DNA of 64,000 nucleotides from Geobacillus kaustophilus (GTDB taxonomy: Bacteria > Bacillota > Bacilli > Bacillales > Anoxybacillaceae), in assembly GCF_000948285.1 (NCBI RefSeq), contig NZ_JYBP01000003.1, positions 1,054,001-1,118,000 of the forward strand. Direction: 5' to 3'. Below are positions 44,692-52,372 of the stretch, one piece after another. The notes under the pieces were generated by a model that saw only the letters and a program-made list of their open reading frames with translations, had not been told where the DNA came from and searched no databases. A program made the translations under genes and the position numbers. How positions within the stretch are numbered: the first letter of the stretch is position 1; every line of letters begins with the position of its first letter.

Positions 44692-44728
44692 ACGAAGCAG
44701 CCCTCATGCGGGGGCGGCTTCGTTTTTT
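44691..44728 (+). terminator. Terminator of sspN-tlp
   Basis: AACGAAGC (44691-44698) pairs with GCTTCGTT (44717-44724), with additional GCC/GGC pairing inside, followed by seven T. Confidence 0.85.
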
Positions 44729-44807
44729 TGTCTACCGCTTGAGTGAGCCGACGGGCGAATGGTAACATAGAAGAGGAGGCCCGGAAAAAAATGGAGGGAG
44801 AACGAAC

Positions 44808-45224
44808 GTGAAAGTGGCAGAAAAACAAATTGAAGTGCGTTATGCGGAAACAGACCAAATGGGCGTCGTCTACCACGCGAACTATTTAGTTTGGATGGAG
44901 GTCGGGCGCACGGAATTGATCAAACAGCTCGGCTTTCATTATGCTGACATGGAGAAAGAAGGTATCATTTCACCCGTTGTCGATTTGCAAGTGTCGTACA
45001 AAAAGCCGCTCCGTTATGGGGAAACGGCGATCGTTCGCACGTGGGTTGACGCCTATGACGGCATCCGTGTCACGTACGGCTACGAGATTCTCGCCCCGGA
45101 TGGCGAGGTGGCGGTGATCGGAAAGTCGCAGCACGTTTGCGTCAAGCGCGACACGTTTCGGCCGATCGTGATCCGCAAATATTTTCCTGACTGGCATGAA
45201 GCATATGTGCGGGCGAAGCGGTAA
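44808..45224 (+). CDS. YbgC-type acyl-CoA thioesterase (YneP)
   Basis: A 138-residue hotdog-fold thioesterase. The 4-hydroxybenzoyl-CoA thioesterase signature is visible as VRYAETDQMGVVYHANYLVW, with the catalytic Asp and the HANYL helix. It probably hydrolyses short or medium acyl-CoA. The GTG start follows GGAGGGAGAAC. It begins a run of three closely packed genes (with yneQ-like and a second hotdog enzyme), and its place after tlp matches yneP in B. subtilis. Confidence 0.9.
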   Translation: MKVAEKQIEVRYAETDQMGVVYHANYLVWMEVGRTELIKQLGFHYADMEKEGIISPVVDLQVSYKKPLRYGETAIVRTWVDAYDGIRVTYGYEILAPDGEVAVIGKSQHVCVKRDTFRPIVIRKYFPDWHEAYVRAKR

Positions 45225-45238
45225 AGGGGAGCGGTGCG

Positions 45239-45553
45239 ATGGCGTTTGGCATCCGCCGACATGAGCTCGCGGCATGGAAAGAGAAAGTGAAGCGCGGTGA
45301 AATCGCCTTTTTGACCCACTATTGGTACGACGAACGGTTTCCGCATTGCACGACAGTGACGAAAGTCGGCTGCGCCGATGTCGAAAAACTCGCCGCTTGG
45401 GGGCGGCAGTACGGGCTGAAGGAAGAGTGGATCGACCGGCGCGGTGAGTTTCCGCATTTCGATTTGCTCGGTGAGACGCAAACACGCATTTTGCAACAGG
45501 AAGGACGGCTTTTTGAGTTGGAACGATTCACGAAACGGGGGAAGAAGGAATGA
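45239..45553 (+). CDS. YneQ-like conserved hypothetical protein
   Basis: A 104-residue soluble protein with no membrane segment. The region AFLTHYWYDERFPHCTTVTK and the segment DRRGEFPHFDLLGETQ are its notable parts; the His, Trp and Cys content suggests a ligand- or metal-binding site, which is speculative. It lies 14 bases after yneP with ATG after GGGGAGCGG, and its end overlaps the next start. B. subtilis yneQ has the same place and similar length. Function unknown. Confidence 0.75.
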   Translation: MAFGIRRHELAAWKEKVKRGEIAFLTHYWYDERFPHCTTVTKVGCADVEKLAAWGRQYGLKEEWIDRRGEFPHFDLLGETQTRILQQEGRLFELERFTKRGKKE

Positions 45554-45960
45554 TGATCGATTTAGCCGTTGTGAAGGAAATGGCGAAACATACGTTGATC
45601 GATACGCTCGGCATCGAAATTGTTGAGATTGGAGAAGGCCGCGTCGTCGCGACGATGCCGGTCGACTGGCGCACGCACCAACCGGCCGGGCTGTTGCATG
45701 GCGGCGCCTCAGTCGCACTCGCTGAGACCGTTGCAAGCATCGGCGCATATGCGCTTGTTGATCTACATAAGGAAAATGTTGTAGGATTGGAGATTAATGC
45801 CAACCATGTCCGCTCCGTCCGCAGCGGGACGGTGACGGCAACGGGCACGGTGCTGCACCGCGGGCGGACGACGATGGTGTGGGACGTGCGCATCACGAAC
45901 GAGCAAGGGGAGCTCGTCTGCATCTCCCGCTGTACGATCGCCATCATTCGAAAAAGCTAG
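45550..45960 (+). CDS. PaaI/MenI-type hotdog thioesterase
   Basis: A 136-residue hotdog thioesterase of the PaaI/YdiI/MenI family. The catalytic region is QPAGLLHGGASVALAETVAS (conserved HGG and Glu). Likely substrates are aromatic or hydroxylated acyl-CoAs such as dihydroxynaphthoyl-CoA of menaquinone synthesis, but this cannot be settled from sequence. The start overlaps the preceding stop (ATGA), so the three genes are coupled. A terminator overlaps its stop codon. Confidence 0.85.
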   Translation: MMIDLAVVKEMAKHTLIDTLGIEIVEIGEGRVVATMPVDWRTHQPAGLLHGGASVALAETVASIGAYALVDLHKENVVGLEINANHVRSVRSGTVTATGTVLHRGRTTMVWDVRITNEQGELVCISRCTIAIIRKS

Positions 45961-45979
45961 CTCTGACGCTAGCTTTTTC
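45952..45979 (+). terminator. Terminator after the yneP-yneQ-thioesterase run
   Basis: AAAAGCTAGC (45952-45961) pairs with GCTAGCTTTT (45968-45977). Confidence 0.85.
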
Positions 45980-46028
45980 CTTTATCGCGAACCGGTTGAC
46001 GAACGCTTTAACAGCGCCGGCCGCAGAT

Positions 46029-46319
46029 TTAATGAAGCAGAAACACCGGCTCGTCGCTTTTTTCATCCAGATCAACCGTTAAATTGCCGCCGTCGAAATA
46101 CCATTGGTCACCCTCTTCCACAAAAAAGGTGATGCCGTCCACCGTCGTCTGCGCTGCGGGTTCATCCGCGGACTCTTCTTTGCTCACGCCAAGCGAGAAC
46201 CCTTTTTGCACCGTGCTGCATCCCCCATAGCGGACAAAAAAGCGGATCGCATCGCCCGGCTTCAGCCCGAGCTCTCGCTTGTACCAATCGAACGCTTTTT
46301 TGGTGATCACAATGTTCAT
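46029..46319 (-). CDS. HesB-like protein YneR
   Basis: A 96-residue protein of the HesB/IscA-like fold, of the YneR branch. It has the N-terminal ITKKAFDWYKRELGL and one central cysteine (RYGGCSTV), but lacks the C-terminal Cys-x-Cys of true A-type Fe-S carriers, so cluster transfer is doubtful. The ATG follows GAGGAGGGG. Transcribed alone and convergent with the thioesterase genes. It is adjacent to yneQ as in B. subtilis. Function unknown. Confidence 0.85.
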   Translation of the reverse strand: MNIVITKKAFDWYKRELGLKPGDAIRFFVRYGGCSTVQKGFSLGVSKEESADEPAAQTTVDGITFFVEEGDQWYFDGGNLTVDLDEKSDEPVFLLH

Positions 46320-46499
46320 GGCTTCCCCTCCTCACTTGTTTATTATAAGTGAATGGACGGCGCCGGTAAAACGATTGTGTGAACATTGGCTGACAATTTG
46401 AGGATGAAACAATTTCCAAAAAATAGATTAACCTAGCCTTGACTGACTCGAGTAAAATGCCGGCCGACGGCGAACAGTAAAAGTGAGGGGGTGAAGAGA

Positions 46500-46646
46500 G
46501 TGAGCAAGAAGCGGCCGTTTGCGCCAAGCTATGAATCGGATGGGGTGATGGGCGAAAAGAAAGAACAACGCCCGCGCCGTTCCAACCGTCGGCCAGTTGA
46601 CAAACAAGCGCCTGATTTTTTCAACACGACGCCATCGAGCGAATAA
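46500..46646 (+). CDS. Small basic protein, 48 residues
   Basis: Starting at GTG 46500, MSKKRPFAPSYESDGVMGEK is followed by QRPRRSNRRPVDK and a short acidic end. It is hydrophilic and basic, without Cys or membrane segments, with the look of a small spore or nucleic-acid-binding protein. The site GAGGGGGTGA precedes the start. No family recognised. The flanking gene yneR is divergent, so it has its own promoter. Confidence 0.5.
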   Translation: MSKKRPFAPSYESDGVMGEKKEQRPRRSNRRPVDKQAPDFFNTTPSSE

Positions 46647-46698
46647 AAACGCCGAATCGAGCGGGCGATGGTTGAACATCGCGCTGTTTTGTGAATAA

Positions 46699-46722
46699 AG
46701 TAGCCAGTAGGCTGCTTTTTTT
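46699..46722 (+). terminator. Terminator after the 48-residue gene
   Basis: AGTAGCC (46699-46705) pairs with GGCTGCT (46710-46716), followed by a run of T. Confidence 0.75.
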
Positions 46723-46959
46723 ATGACACCTACTATACAAATGGGCCGGTCCGCGCTATCATTACTTGAGGGACATCTTTTTCGAAAGGAGTGGCGTTTT
46801 CGTATATGAGTAGTTCAAGCCCGAACGAACCGGAACCGGAATATAGCGGGGAACGCGGCCTGTTCCTTTTCTTGCCGGCTGCTCATCATACGAAAACGGG
46901 CTCCGGATGGAAAGGAAGAGGCGCCGCCTTCCTCGCGTGAAAAGGAGGAAGGATGCCAG

Positions 46960-47898
46960 ATGATGAAAATGTATTTGTCCGATGCCAGCGGCAAAATGCG
47001 CGAAATCGATCATATTGAAAATGGCTGCTGGATCAATCTCGTCGCCCCGACGGAAGACGAAATTCGCTACATCGCCCACCATTTGGACATTCCGATCGAT
47101 TCGATCAAAGACGCGTTGGACGACGAGGAGCGATCGCGCGTCGAAAAGGAAGACAACCATGTGCTCATTATCGTCGACATTCCGATTGTCGCTCATGATG
47201 AAGTAGACGGCCCGATTTACGAAACGATTCCGATCGGCATGATCATTACGAACACGTGCTTTATTACGGTTTGCTTGCAGGAGAATCCGATTTTCGAAGA
47301 ATTCTCCAAAAACAAAATCAAAAACTTTTACACGTTTATGAAGACGCGGTTTGCGTTGCAGATGCTGTACATGATTTCCACGTATTATTTGCGCTACTTG
47401 AAGCAAATCAACCGGCGGACGAGCGAAATCGAAAAGGAATTGCACCAATCGATGAAAAACAAGGAGCTGTTTTCGCTTCTCAGCATGGAAAAAAGCTTAG
47501 TGTATTTCATGACGTCGCTGAAGGCGAACAACATCGTCATGGAGCGGCTCATGCGCCTCAACTATTTGCGCATGTACGAAGATGACCAGGATTTGCTGCA
47601 GGACGTCATTATTGAAAACAAGCAGGCGATTGAAATGGCGGAAGTGTACAGCAGCATTTTAAGCGGCATGATGGACGCGTTCGCTTCGGTCATCTCAAAC
47701 AATTTAAACATTGTGATGAAGTTTTTGACGGCCATTACGATCGTCATTTCGCTGCCGACGATGGTGGCGAGTTTCTACGGCATGAACGTACCGATTCCGT
47801 ACCAACACTCTCCGTACGCCTTTTTGATCGCGATGGCGCTCGCCGGTTCACTGTCAGCGGCGACGGCGTACATCTTTTGGAAAAAGCGCTACTTTTGA
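46960..47898 (+). CDS. corA: CorA-family magnesium/cobalt transporter
   Basis: Divalent metal channel of 312 residues. A large cytoplasmic domain and long helix (residues 1-245) lead to two C-terminal transmembrane helices. The selectivity loop YGMNVP lies between them and the protein ends with the basic tail FWKKRYF. CorA works as a pentamer for Mg uptake. ATG 46960 or 46963 follows AGGAGGAAGG. I looked for an M-box leader and saw none. A second corA at 60216 carries a frameshift, so this may be the working copy. Confidence 0.9.
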   Translation: MMKMYLSDASGKMREIDHIENGCWINLVAPTEDEIRYIAHHLDIPIDSIKDALDDEERSRVEKEDNHVLIIVDIPIVAHDEVDGPIYETIPIGMIITNTCFITVCLQENPIFEEFSKNKIKNFYTFMKTRFALQMLYMISTYYLRYLKQINRRTSEIEKELHQSMKNKELFSLLSMEKSLVYFMTSLKANNIVMERLMRLNYLRMYEDDQDLLQDVIIENKQAIEMAEVYSSILSGMMDAFASVISNNLNIVMKFLTAITIVISLPTMVASFYGMNVPIPYQHSPYAFLIAMALAGSLSAATAYIFWKKRYF

Positions 47899-47929
47899 CG
47901 GCCAGGCGTGTTTTGGATGGCCATGCGAA

Positions 47930-47959
47930 CGGCTGCCCTGTCATTGGGGCAGCCGCTTT
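47930..47959. terminator. Bidirectional hairpin between corA and the DUF502 gene
   Basis: CGGCTGCCC (47930-47938) pairs with GGGCAGCCG (47947-47955). It overlaps the 3' end of the minus-strand gene. Confidence 0.7.
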
Positions 47960-48534
47960 TGCTTTCGGACGGCCACACCGCCGGAGAGGATGAATTTCAT
48001 CGCCTCTTCCGGCGAGATGTCGACGACTTCCACTTGCTCTTTCGGAACGAGCAGGGTGAGCCCGGCGACTTGAAACGCCTGCGGGATATAGACGGCGACG
48101 TAGTCGGCGAGAGGATCATGCCAAGCGCCGACATCATCCATTGTCATGAAGCCGAGGCATTTCCAGCCGCTTTCCGGCACCGTGACGAGCACGACTTGCG
48201 AAAACGATCGTTTTTCCCCGACGAAGGAAGCGATTGTATCTTTGGCGACGGAATAAACCGTTTTCATCAAGGGAATGCTTTCAAGCAACCGGTCGATCAG
48301 CCGAATGAGGCGGCCGCTTACGTATTGCGTCGACAGCCAACCGCAGACGGTAATGAGCGCCACGGTCGCCAATAGGCCTAGGCCGGGAATGTAGCGGCCA
48401 TCCAAATACGGACGGACGTATTGGCCAAGCAGCCCATCCAAAACGGTGAACACTTTGTAGCACACATAGACGGCGAGTAAAATGGGCACGATCGTCAGCA
48501 TGCCGTTCAGAAAATGTTTCACGAAAAAGCGCAT
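47941..48534 (-). CDS. DUF502 membrane protein
   Basis: A 197-residue protein of the DUF502 family. It has two N-terminal membrane helices (about 10-32 and 52-72), then a soluble part with LLESIPLMKTVYSVAKDTI, typical of the family, and GFMTMDDVGAW. The ATG follows GGGGAGGGAAAGGG. Nothing is known of its activity. It is transcribed away from the FAD oxidoreductase and converges with corA. Confidence 0.85.
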   Translation of the reverse strand: MRFFVKHFLNGMLTIVPILLAVYVCYKVFTVLDGLLGQYVRPYLDGRYIPGLGLLATVALITVCGWLSTQYVSGRLIRLIDRLLESIPLMKTVYSVAKDTIASFVGEKRSFSQVVLVTVPESGWKCLGFMTMDDVGAWHDPLADYVAVYIPQAFQVAGLTLLVPKEQVEVVDISPEEAMKFILSGGVAVRKQKRLPQ

Positions 48535-48607
48535 CCCTTTCCCTCCCCGCTATTCATTCTCTACCACCATACCAATTTTTTGTGCTTTATACAACTCTCT
48601 ATTATAT

Positions 48608-48642
48608 CGAACATTTTTTGTTATATCAGGTAATAAAGTTCG
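48608..48642 (+). promoter_or_regulatory. PurBox-like inverted pair upstream of the FAD oxidoreductase
   Basis: CGAACATT (48608-48615) and AAAGTTCG (48635-48642) both match the PurBox core CGAACWWT and face each other 19 bases apart, just before the promoter. The spacing is slightly longer than usual, so PurR control is only a suggestion. Confidence 0.35.
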
Positions 48643-48651
48643 TGTTTTTCC

Positions 48652-48680
48652 TTGACGAACGGCCCAATGTTCCGTATACT
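48652..48680 (+). promoter_or_regulatory. SigA promoter of the FAD oxidoreductase
   Basis: TTGACG (48652-48657), 17-base spacer, TATACT (48675-48680). Confidence 0.8.
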
Positions 48681-48713
48681 TCCGAATGGAACATGAGAAA
48701 TGGGGGATGGATC

Positions 48714-50153
48714 GTGAACAATCATTACGATGTGATCGTGGTCGGCGCCGGACCGGCCGGCATTTTCACTTGCTACGAACTGACGCTCAAACTCCCTGGA
48801 GCGAACGTGCTCTTGATCGATAAAGGGCACGATATATATAAACGCAATTGTCCGATTTTGCAAAAAAAAATTGAAAAGTGCCCGCCGCCGGCCGGCAAAA
48901 AAGACTATGCCGGGTGCGTGCCGGCTTGTTCGATCACGAATGGATTCGGCGGAGCGGGGGCGTATTCGGACGGCAAATTCAATATCACGAGCGAATTCGG
49001 CGGCTGGATGACCGACTATTTGCCGGCTTCGACCGTACTTGAGCTTATCCGCTATGTCGATGAGATCAACTTGAAGCACGGAGCGACGACATCGATCACC
49101 GACCCGATGACGGACAAAGTGAAAGAGATCGAACGGCGCGCCTATGCGGCCGGGTTGAAGCTGTTGCGCGCATACGTCCGTCATTTGGGCACAGAGCAAA
49201 ACTTGGAAATTTTGAAAAGCATTTTTGAATATTTGCACGAGCGGATTGCGATGCGCTTTACAACGGAAGTCGATGATATCGTGACCGAGCGGACGGAGAG
49301 CGGCCATCGAGTGAAAGGCGTTGTGCTGAAAAACGGCGAAACGTTGACAGCGGAAAAAGTCGTCATCGCTCCGGGGCGCGATGGCTCGGTTTGGCTGAGC
49401 AAAGTTTTGCGCAAACGCCGGCTGCGGATGATCAATAACCAAGTCGACATCGGAGTGCGCGTGGAAACATCGAACATTGTCATGCAAGAGATTAACGAAC
49501 ATCTGTATGAAGGAAAATTCATTTTCAACACGTCGGTCGGGACGCAAGTGCGCACGTTTTGCAGCAACCCGTCCGGACATGTCGTCGTCGAAAACCATTC
49601 CGGCATCATGCTCGCCAACGGCCATGCGTACAAAGATCCTAAGCTTGGCAGCAACAACACGAACTTTGCCCTGCTTGTTTCACATAAGTTTTCCGATCCG
49701 TTTGACAAGCCGAACGAATACGCCCATGAAATTTCCCGGCTGGCGAACGCTTTGTCCAACGGCGGCATCATCGTGCAAAAATATGGCGACATTTTAAAAG
49801 GACGGCGATCGACGGAAAAGCGGATCAAAGAAGGGTTCATCGAACCGACGCTAAAAGAAGCGGTGCCGGGCGATTTAGGCCTCGTTTTGCCGTACAACAC
49901 GATGAAAAGCTTGATCGAAATGACGGAGGCGCTCAACCACGTCACTCCGGGGCTTGCCTCTGAGCATACGCTCTTTTATGGGGTGGAAGCGAAGTTTTAT
50001 TCGGCGCGCCCGAAACTGAACGACCGCTTTGAAACCGAAATCGCCGGGCTGTATGTTGGCGGCGACGGCGCCGGCATTACGCGCGGCCTCGCTCAGGCGA
50101 GCGCCTGCGGCGTTTGGATCGCCCGCGACATCGTCGGGAAATTAACGCATTAG
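48714..50153 (+). CDS. FAD-dependent oxidoreductase, HI0933/YhfW-like flavoprotein
   Basis: Flavoprotein of 479 residues. The N-terminal FAD fold is VIVVGAGPAGIFTCYEL, and the C-terminal FAD motif is LYVGGDGAGITRGLAQA. A cysteine-rich region after residue 55 (KRNCPIL, EKCPPP, YAGCVPACSITNGFGG) is typical of a bacterial family of uncharacterised FAD proteins. The GTG at 48714 follows GGGGGA with six bases; the frame extends upstream without a better start. It has its own strong promoter and terminator. Substrate unknown; possible purine regulation is noted separately. Confidence 0.8.
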   Translation: MNNHYDVIVVGAGPAGIFTCYELTLKLPGANVLLIDKGHDIYKRNCPILQKKIEKCPPPAGKKDYAGCVPACSITNGFGGAGAYSDGKFNITSEFGGWMTDYLPASTVLELIRYVDEINLKHGATTSITDPMTDKVKEIERRAYAAGLKLLRAYVRHLGTEQNLEILKSIFEYLHERIAMRFTTEVDDIVTERTESGHRVKGVVLKNGETLTAEKVVIAPGRDGSVWLSKVLRKRRLRMINNQVDIGVRVETSNIVMQEINEHLYEGKFIFNTSVGTQVRTFCSNPSGHVVVENHSGIMLANGHAYKDPKLGSNNTNFALLVSHKFSDPFDKPNEYAHEISRLANALSNGGIIVQKYGDILKGRRSTEKRIKEGFIEPTLKEAVPGDLGLVLPYNTMKSLIEMTEALNHVTPGLASEHTLFYGVEAKFYSARPKLNDRFETEIAGLYVGGDGAGITRGLAQASACGVWIARDIVGKLTH

Positions 50154-50168
50154 GTGAGAAATTGAGGG

Positions 50169-50199
50169 CAGGCCCCTTCAAACGAGGGCCTGTTTTTTT
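50169..50199 (+). terminator. Terminator of the FAD oxidoreductase
   Basis: CAGGCCC (50169-50175) pairs with GGGCCTG (50186-50192), followed by seven T. Confidence 0.85.
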
Positions 50200-50247
50200 G
50201 CTGTCTGCCTGGGACGGATTAAAAAGTAAACTGAAATGAAAATATAG

Positions 50248-50277
50248 TTGACAAATATGCAGCTGGTCCGTTACGAT
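50248..50277 (+). promoter_or_regulatory. Promoter of bioB
   Basis: TTGACA (50248-50253), then 17-18 bases to TTACGA/TACGAT (50271-50277). I see no BirA operator (TTGTTAACC-type inverted repeat) over it. Confidence 0.6.
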
Positions 50278-50309
50278 GAATGTAATGATATGGAAAGGGG
50301 AGAGGAGAG

Positions 50310-51311
50310 ATGGCAAACTGGCTGGTGTTGGCTGAGCAAGTGTTGGGAGGCCACGAGCTGACCGATGAGGAAGCATTGGCGATATTGGATTGTCCGGACG
50401 AGGAGCTGCTCCTTTTGCTGCAAGGGGCGTACCGGATTCGCTCCGCCTATTATGGAAACAAAGTGAAGCTGAACATGATCATCAACGCCAAATCTGGCCT
50501 CTGTCCGGAAAACTGCGGCTACTGTTCGCAGTCCGCCGTATCGACGGCGCCGGTGAAAACGTATAAAATGGTCGACAAAGAGACGTTGTTGCGCGGCGCG
50601 GAAGAAGCACACCGTTTGCGCATCGGGACGTACTGCATCGTCGCCAGCGGCCGCGGACCGAGCGATAAAGAGATCGACACCGTTGTGTCCGCGGTCAAGG
50701 AAATTAAAGAGCGGTTCGGGCTGAAAGTGTGCGCCTGCCTTGGGATCTTAAAGCCGGAGCAGGCGGCGCGGCTGAAAGAGGCGGGGGTGGATCGCTACAA
50801 TCATAACATCAACACGTCGAAGCAGCATCATCCGAACATTACGACGTCCCATACATACGACGATCGGGTGCGGACGGTGGAAACGGTGAAAGAAGCCGGC
50901 CTTTCGCCTTGTTCCGGCGTCATCATCGGCATGAAAGAAACGAAGCGGGATGTCGTCGATATGGCGCGCAGTTTGCGGGCGCTTGACGCCGATTCCATTC
51001 CAGTCAACTTTTTGCATGCGATCGACGGCACGCCGCTGGCCGGCACAAACGAATTAAACCCGCGTTACTGTTTGAAGGTGCTGGCCCTTTTTCGCTATAT
51101 GAATCCAACCAAAGAAATCCGCATCGCCGGCGGGCGAGAAGTGAATTTGCGGTCACTTCAGCCGCTTGGCCTGTATGCCGCCAACTCGATTTTTGTCGGC
51201 GATTATTTGACGACCGCCGGGCAAGAAAAGTCAGCCGATTATCAAATGCTTGAGGACCTTGGGTTTGAAGTCGAATTTGCCCCGGTTCCGCAAGCCGGAG
51301 TCGTATCATGA
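50310..51311 (+). CDS. bioB: Biotin synthase
   Basis: Radical SAM enzyme, 333 residues, that inserts sulfur into dethiobiotin. The 4Fe-4S motif is GLCPENCGYCSQ (Cys 65, 69, 72). The 2Fe-2S ligands are in YCIVASGRGP, CACLG and GLSPCSGVIIGM, with the Arg in EIRIAGGRE. ATG after GGGGAGAGGAG. It stands alone; no bioA, bioD, bioF or bioY is near, so the pathway is split in this genome. The terminator follows within six bases. Confidence 0.95.
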   Translation: MANWLVLAEQVLGGHELTDEEALAILDCPDEELLLLLQGAYRIRSAYYGNKVKLNMIINAKSGLCPENCGYCSQSAVSTAPVKTYKMVDKETLLRGAEEAHRLRIGTYCIVASGRGPSDKEIDTVVSAVKEIKERFGLKVCACLGILKPEQAARLKEAGVDRYNHNINTSKQHHPNITTSHTYDDRVRTVETVKEAGLSPCSGVIIGMKETKRDVVDMARSLRALDADSIPVNFLHAIDGTPLAGTNELNPRYCLKVLALFRYMNPTKEIRIAGGREVNLRSLQPLGLYAANSIFVGDYLTTAGQEKSADYQMLEDLGFEVEFAPVPQAGVVS

Positions 51312-51316
51312 ACGAT

Positions 51317-51340
51317 GCCGCCAGAAGATGGCGGCTTTTT
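51317..51340 (+). terminator. Terminator of bioB
   Basis: GCCGCC (51317-51322) pairs with GGCGGC (51330-51335), followed by five T. Confidence 0.85.
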
Positions 51341-51346
51341 GTTAAG

Positions 51347-51707
51347 ATATAAAGTTTTGCGATTGGTTAGGGAGCTGTCTAGCTTCAAGCACCATCGGTG
51401 TGATGCGCTCCGCCCCTTCTTTCGGCGGCGACACACTGAGTTTGCTTCTTTAGAAATATCCCACGCAAGGGGGTGTCCCAAAAGGATCGGGACACCCTTG
51501 CTCATCACCATATATCGCCACGAAACAATGAATCATGCGCAATATGTTGTATTTCGTTTGAGAAGAATGACGTTTTTGGGTCAGCCCCTGAGCCTCCTCG
51601 GTGGGGCTTGTGCGCTCTTCGCGGAGCCAAGGATGGCGACATTTCGCCGTTGCCCGCAGGATGCGGGCTGTCTTTAGGCGAAATTGGGGCGCTTTGCGCT
51701 TTTCTTA
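51347..51707 (+). repeat. Composite dispersed repeat, copy B (about 360 bp)
   Basis: Second copy of the repeat at 23591-23949, same orientation and same module order, with the MITE-like element at 51469-51588 in the middle. Differences between copies are scattered substitutions, so duplication was not very recent or the copies are under some constraint. The frames seen here are not genes. Confidence 0.85.
51469..51588 (+). mobile_element. MITE-like element, copy B (120 bp)
   Basis: Ends GGGGGTGTCCCAAAAG (51469-51484) and the inverted partner at 51573-51588 (TTTTTGGGTCAGCCCC). Same length and almost the same interior as the copies at 23712 and 28254. Non-coding. Confidence 0.75.
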
Positions 51708-51962
51708 ATGTGCGCTCACCGAGGACAAGACCTGGCGAAGCGGGAGGCATGGGAGGCCCCATGCGGTTTCAGATGGGACGCCACGATGGCGCATCGCAAA
51801 AGCCTTGGCGAGAAGCGGAGCGCATGATAAGACGGTGGACTTGGCCTGCCTATGCTCTGACGAGAAAGTGGATTGAACCCCTATTGCGCCGTTTGACGCG
51901 CTTTTTTGGCATGAAAAGCCAACCCGACGCGTACGATGGGAATACAAGCGGCGAAAAAAGGC

Positions 51963-51991
51963 TTCACAAACAGCCAAAAGCTCATTATAAT
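51963..51991 (+). promoter_or_regulatory. Promoter of yozE
   Basis: TTCACA (51963-51968), 17-base spacer, TATAAT (51986-51991). The 250 bases between repeat copy B and this promoter contain short hairpins but no gene that I can support. Confidence 0.7.
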
Positions 51992-52023
51992 AGCAACAAA
52001 AGGAAAGGAAGAGGATGGGGGAC

Positions 52024-52242
52024 ATGGCAAAGTCATTCTACCGTTACTTGCTGCGCTTCCGCCATGGACACCAGGAAGATCCGGTCGTCCGGTTTGCGAA
52101 TGGAGCGTATGAAGACCACAGCTTTCCAAAAGGGTCGACGGACTATGAAGAACTGAGCGGCTATTTGGAGCTTAACGGTGACTATTTGGAAAGCATGGTT
52201 GTGTTTGATGAATTATGGGAGCAATTTTTGCATGAAGCGTAA
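52024..52242 (+). CDS. yozE: YozE family (UPF0346) protein
   Basis: A 72-residue protein, MAKSFYRYLLRFRHGHQEDP with ANGAYEDHSFPKGSTDYEEL and LELNGDYLESM, matching YozE of Bacillus, a small helical sterile-alpha-motif-like fold of unknown role. Two starts are possible: ATG 52015 (after AAAGGA) and ATG 52024 (after GAGG, nine bases). The family's N-terminus favours 52024. It is transcribed from its own promoter and followed by a hairpin. Confidence 0.9.
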   Translation: MAKSFYRYLLRFRHGHQEDPVVRFANGAYEDHSFPKGSTDYEELSGYLELNGDYLESMVVFDELWEQFLHEA

Positions 52243-52248
52243 CTAGGG

Positions 52249-52282
52249 AAGCGTTCCTATTTCATAAATTGGGAGCGCTTTC
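52249..52282 (+). terminator. Hairpin after yozE
   Basis: AAGCGTTCC (52249-52257) pairs, with one G-T pair, with GGGAGCGCTT (52271-52280). There is only a short T tail, so termination may be weak. Confidence 0.5.
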
Positions 52283-52372
52283 AAATAGCTTTTTCCGCGC
52301 GGTTGCAGGTGTCCACCCTTCTCTGCATGCATATACTATACTAACCATTTGTTCCAAAGGGTGGAGATGCCA

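Noticed and set aside
46806-46940. 44-codon ORF starting MSSSSPNEPEPEYSGERG before corA
   Set aside because: The nearest G-rich site is about 14 bases from the ATG and no family or conservation is evident. I left it out as probably a chance frame.
46723-46959. Possible M-box (magnesium) riboswitch before corA
   Set aside because: I looked for the conserved M-box core and a terminator/antiterminator pair and found neither.
51473-52156. 227-codon plus-strand frame overlapping repeat copy B and yozE
   Set aside because: It starts inside the MITE-like end, has no start signal and overlaps the well-supported yozE in another frame.
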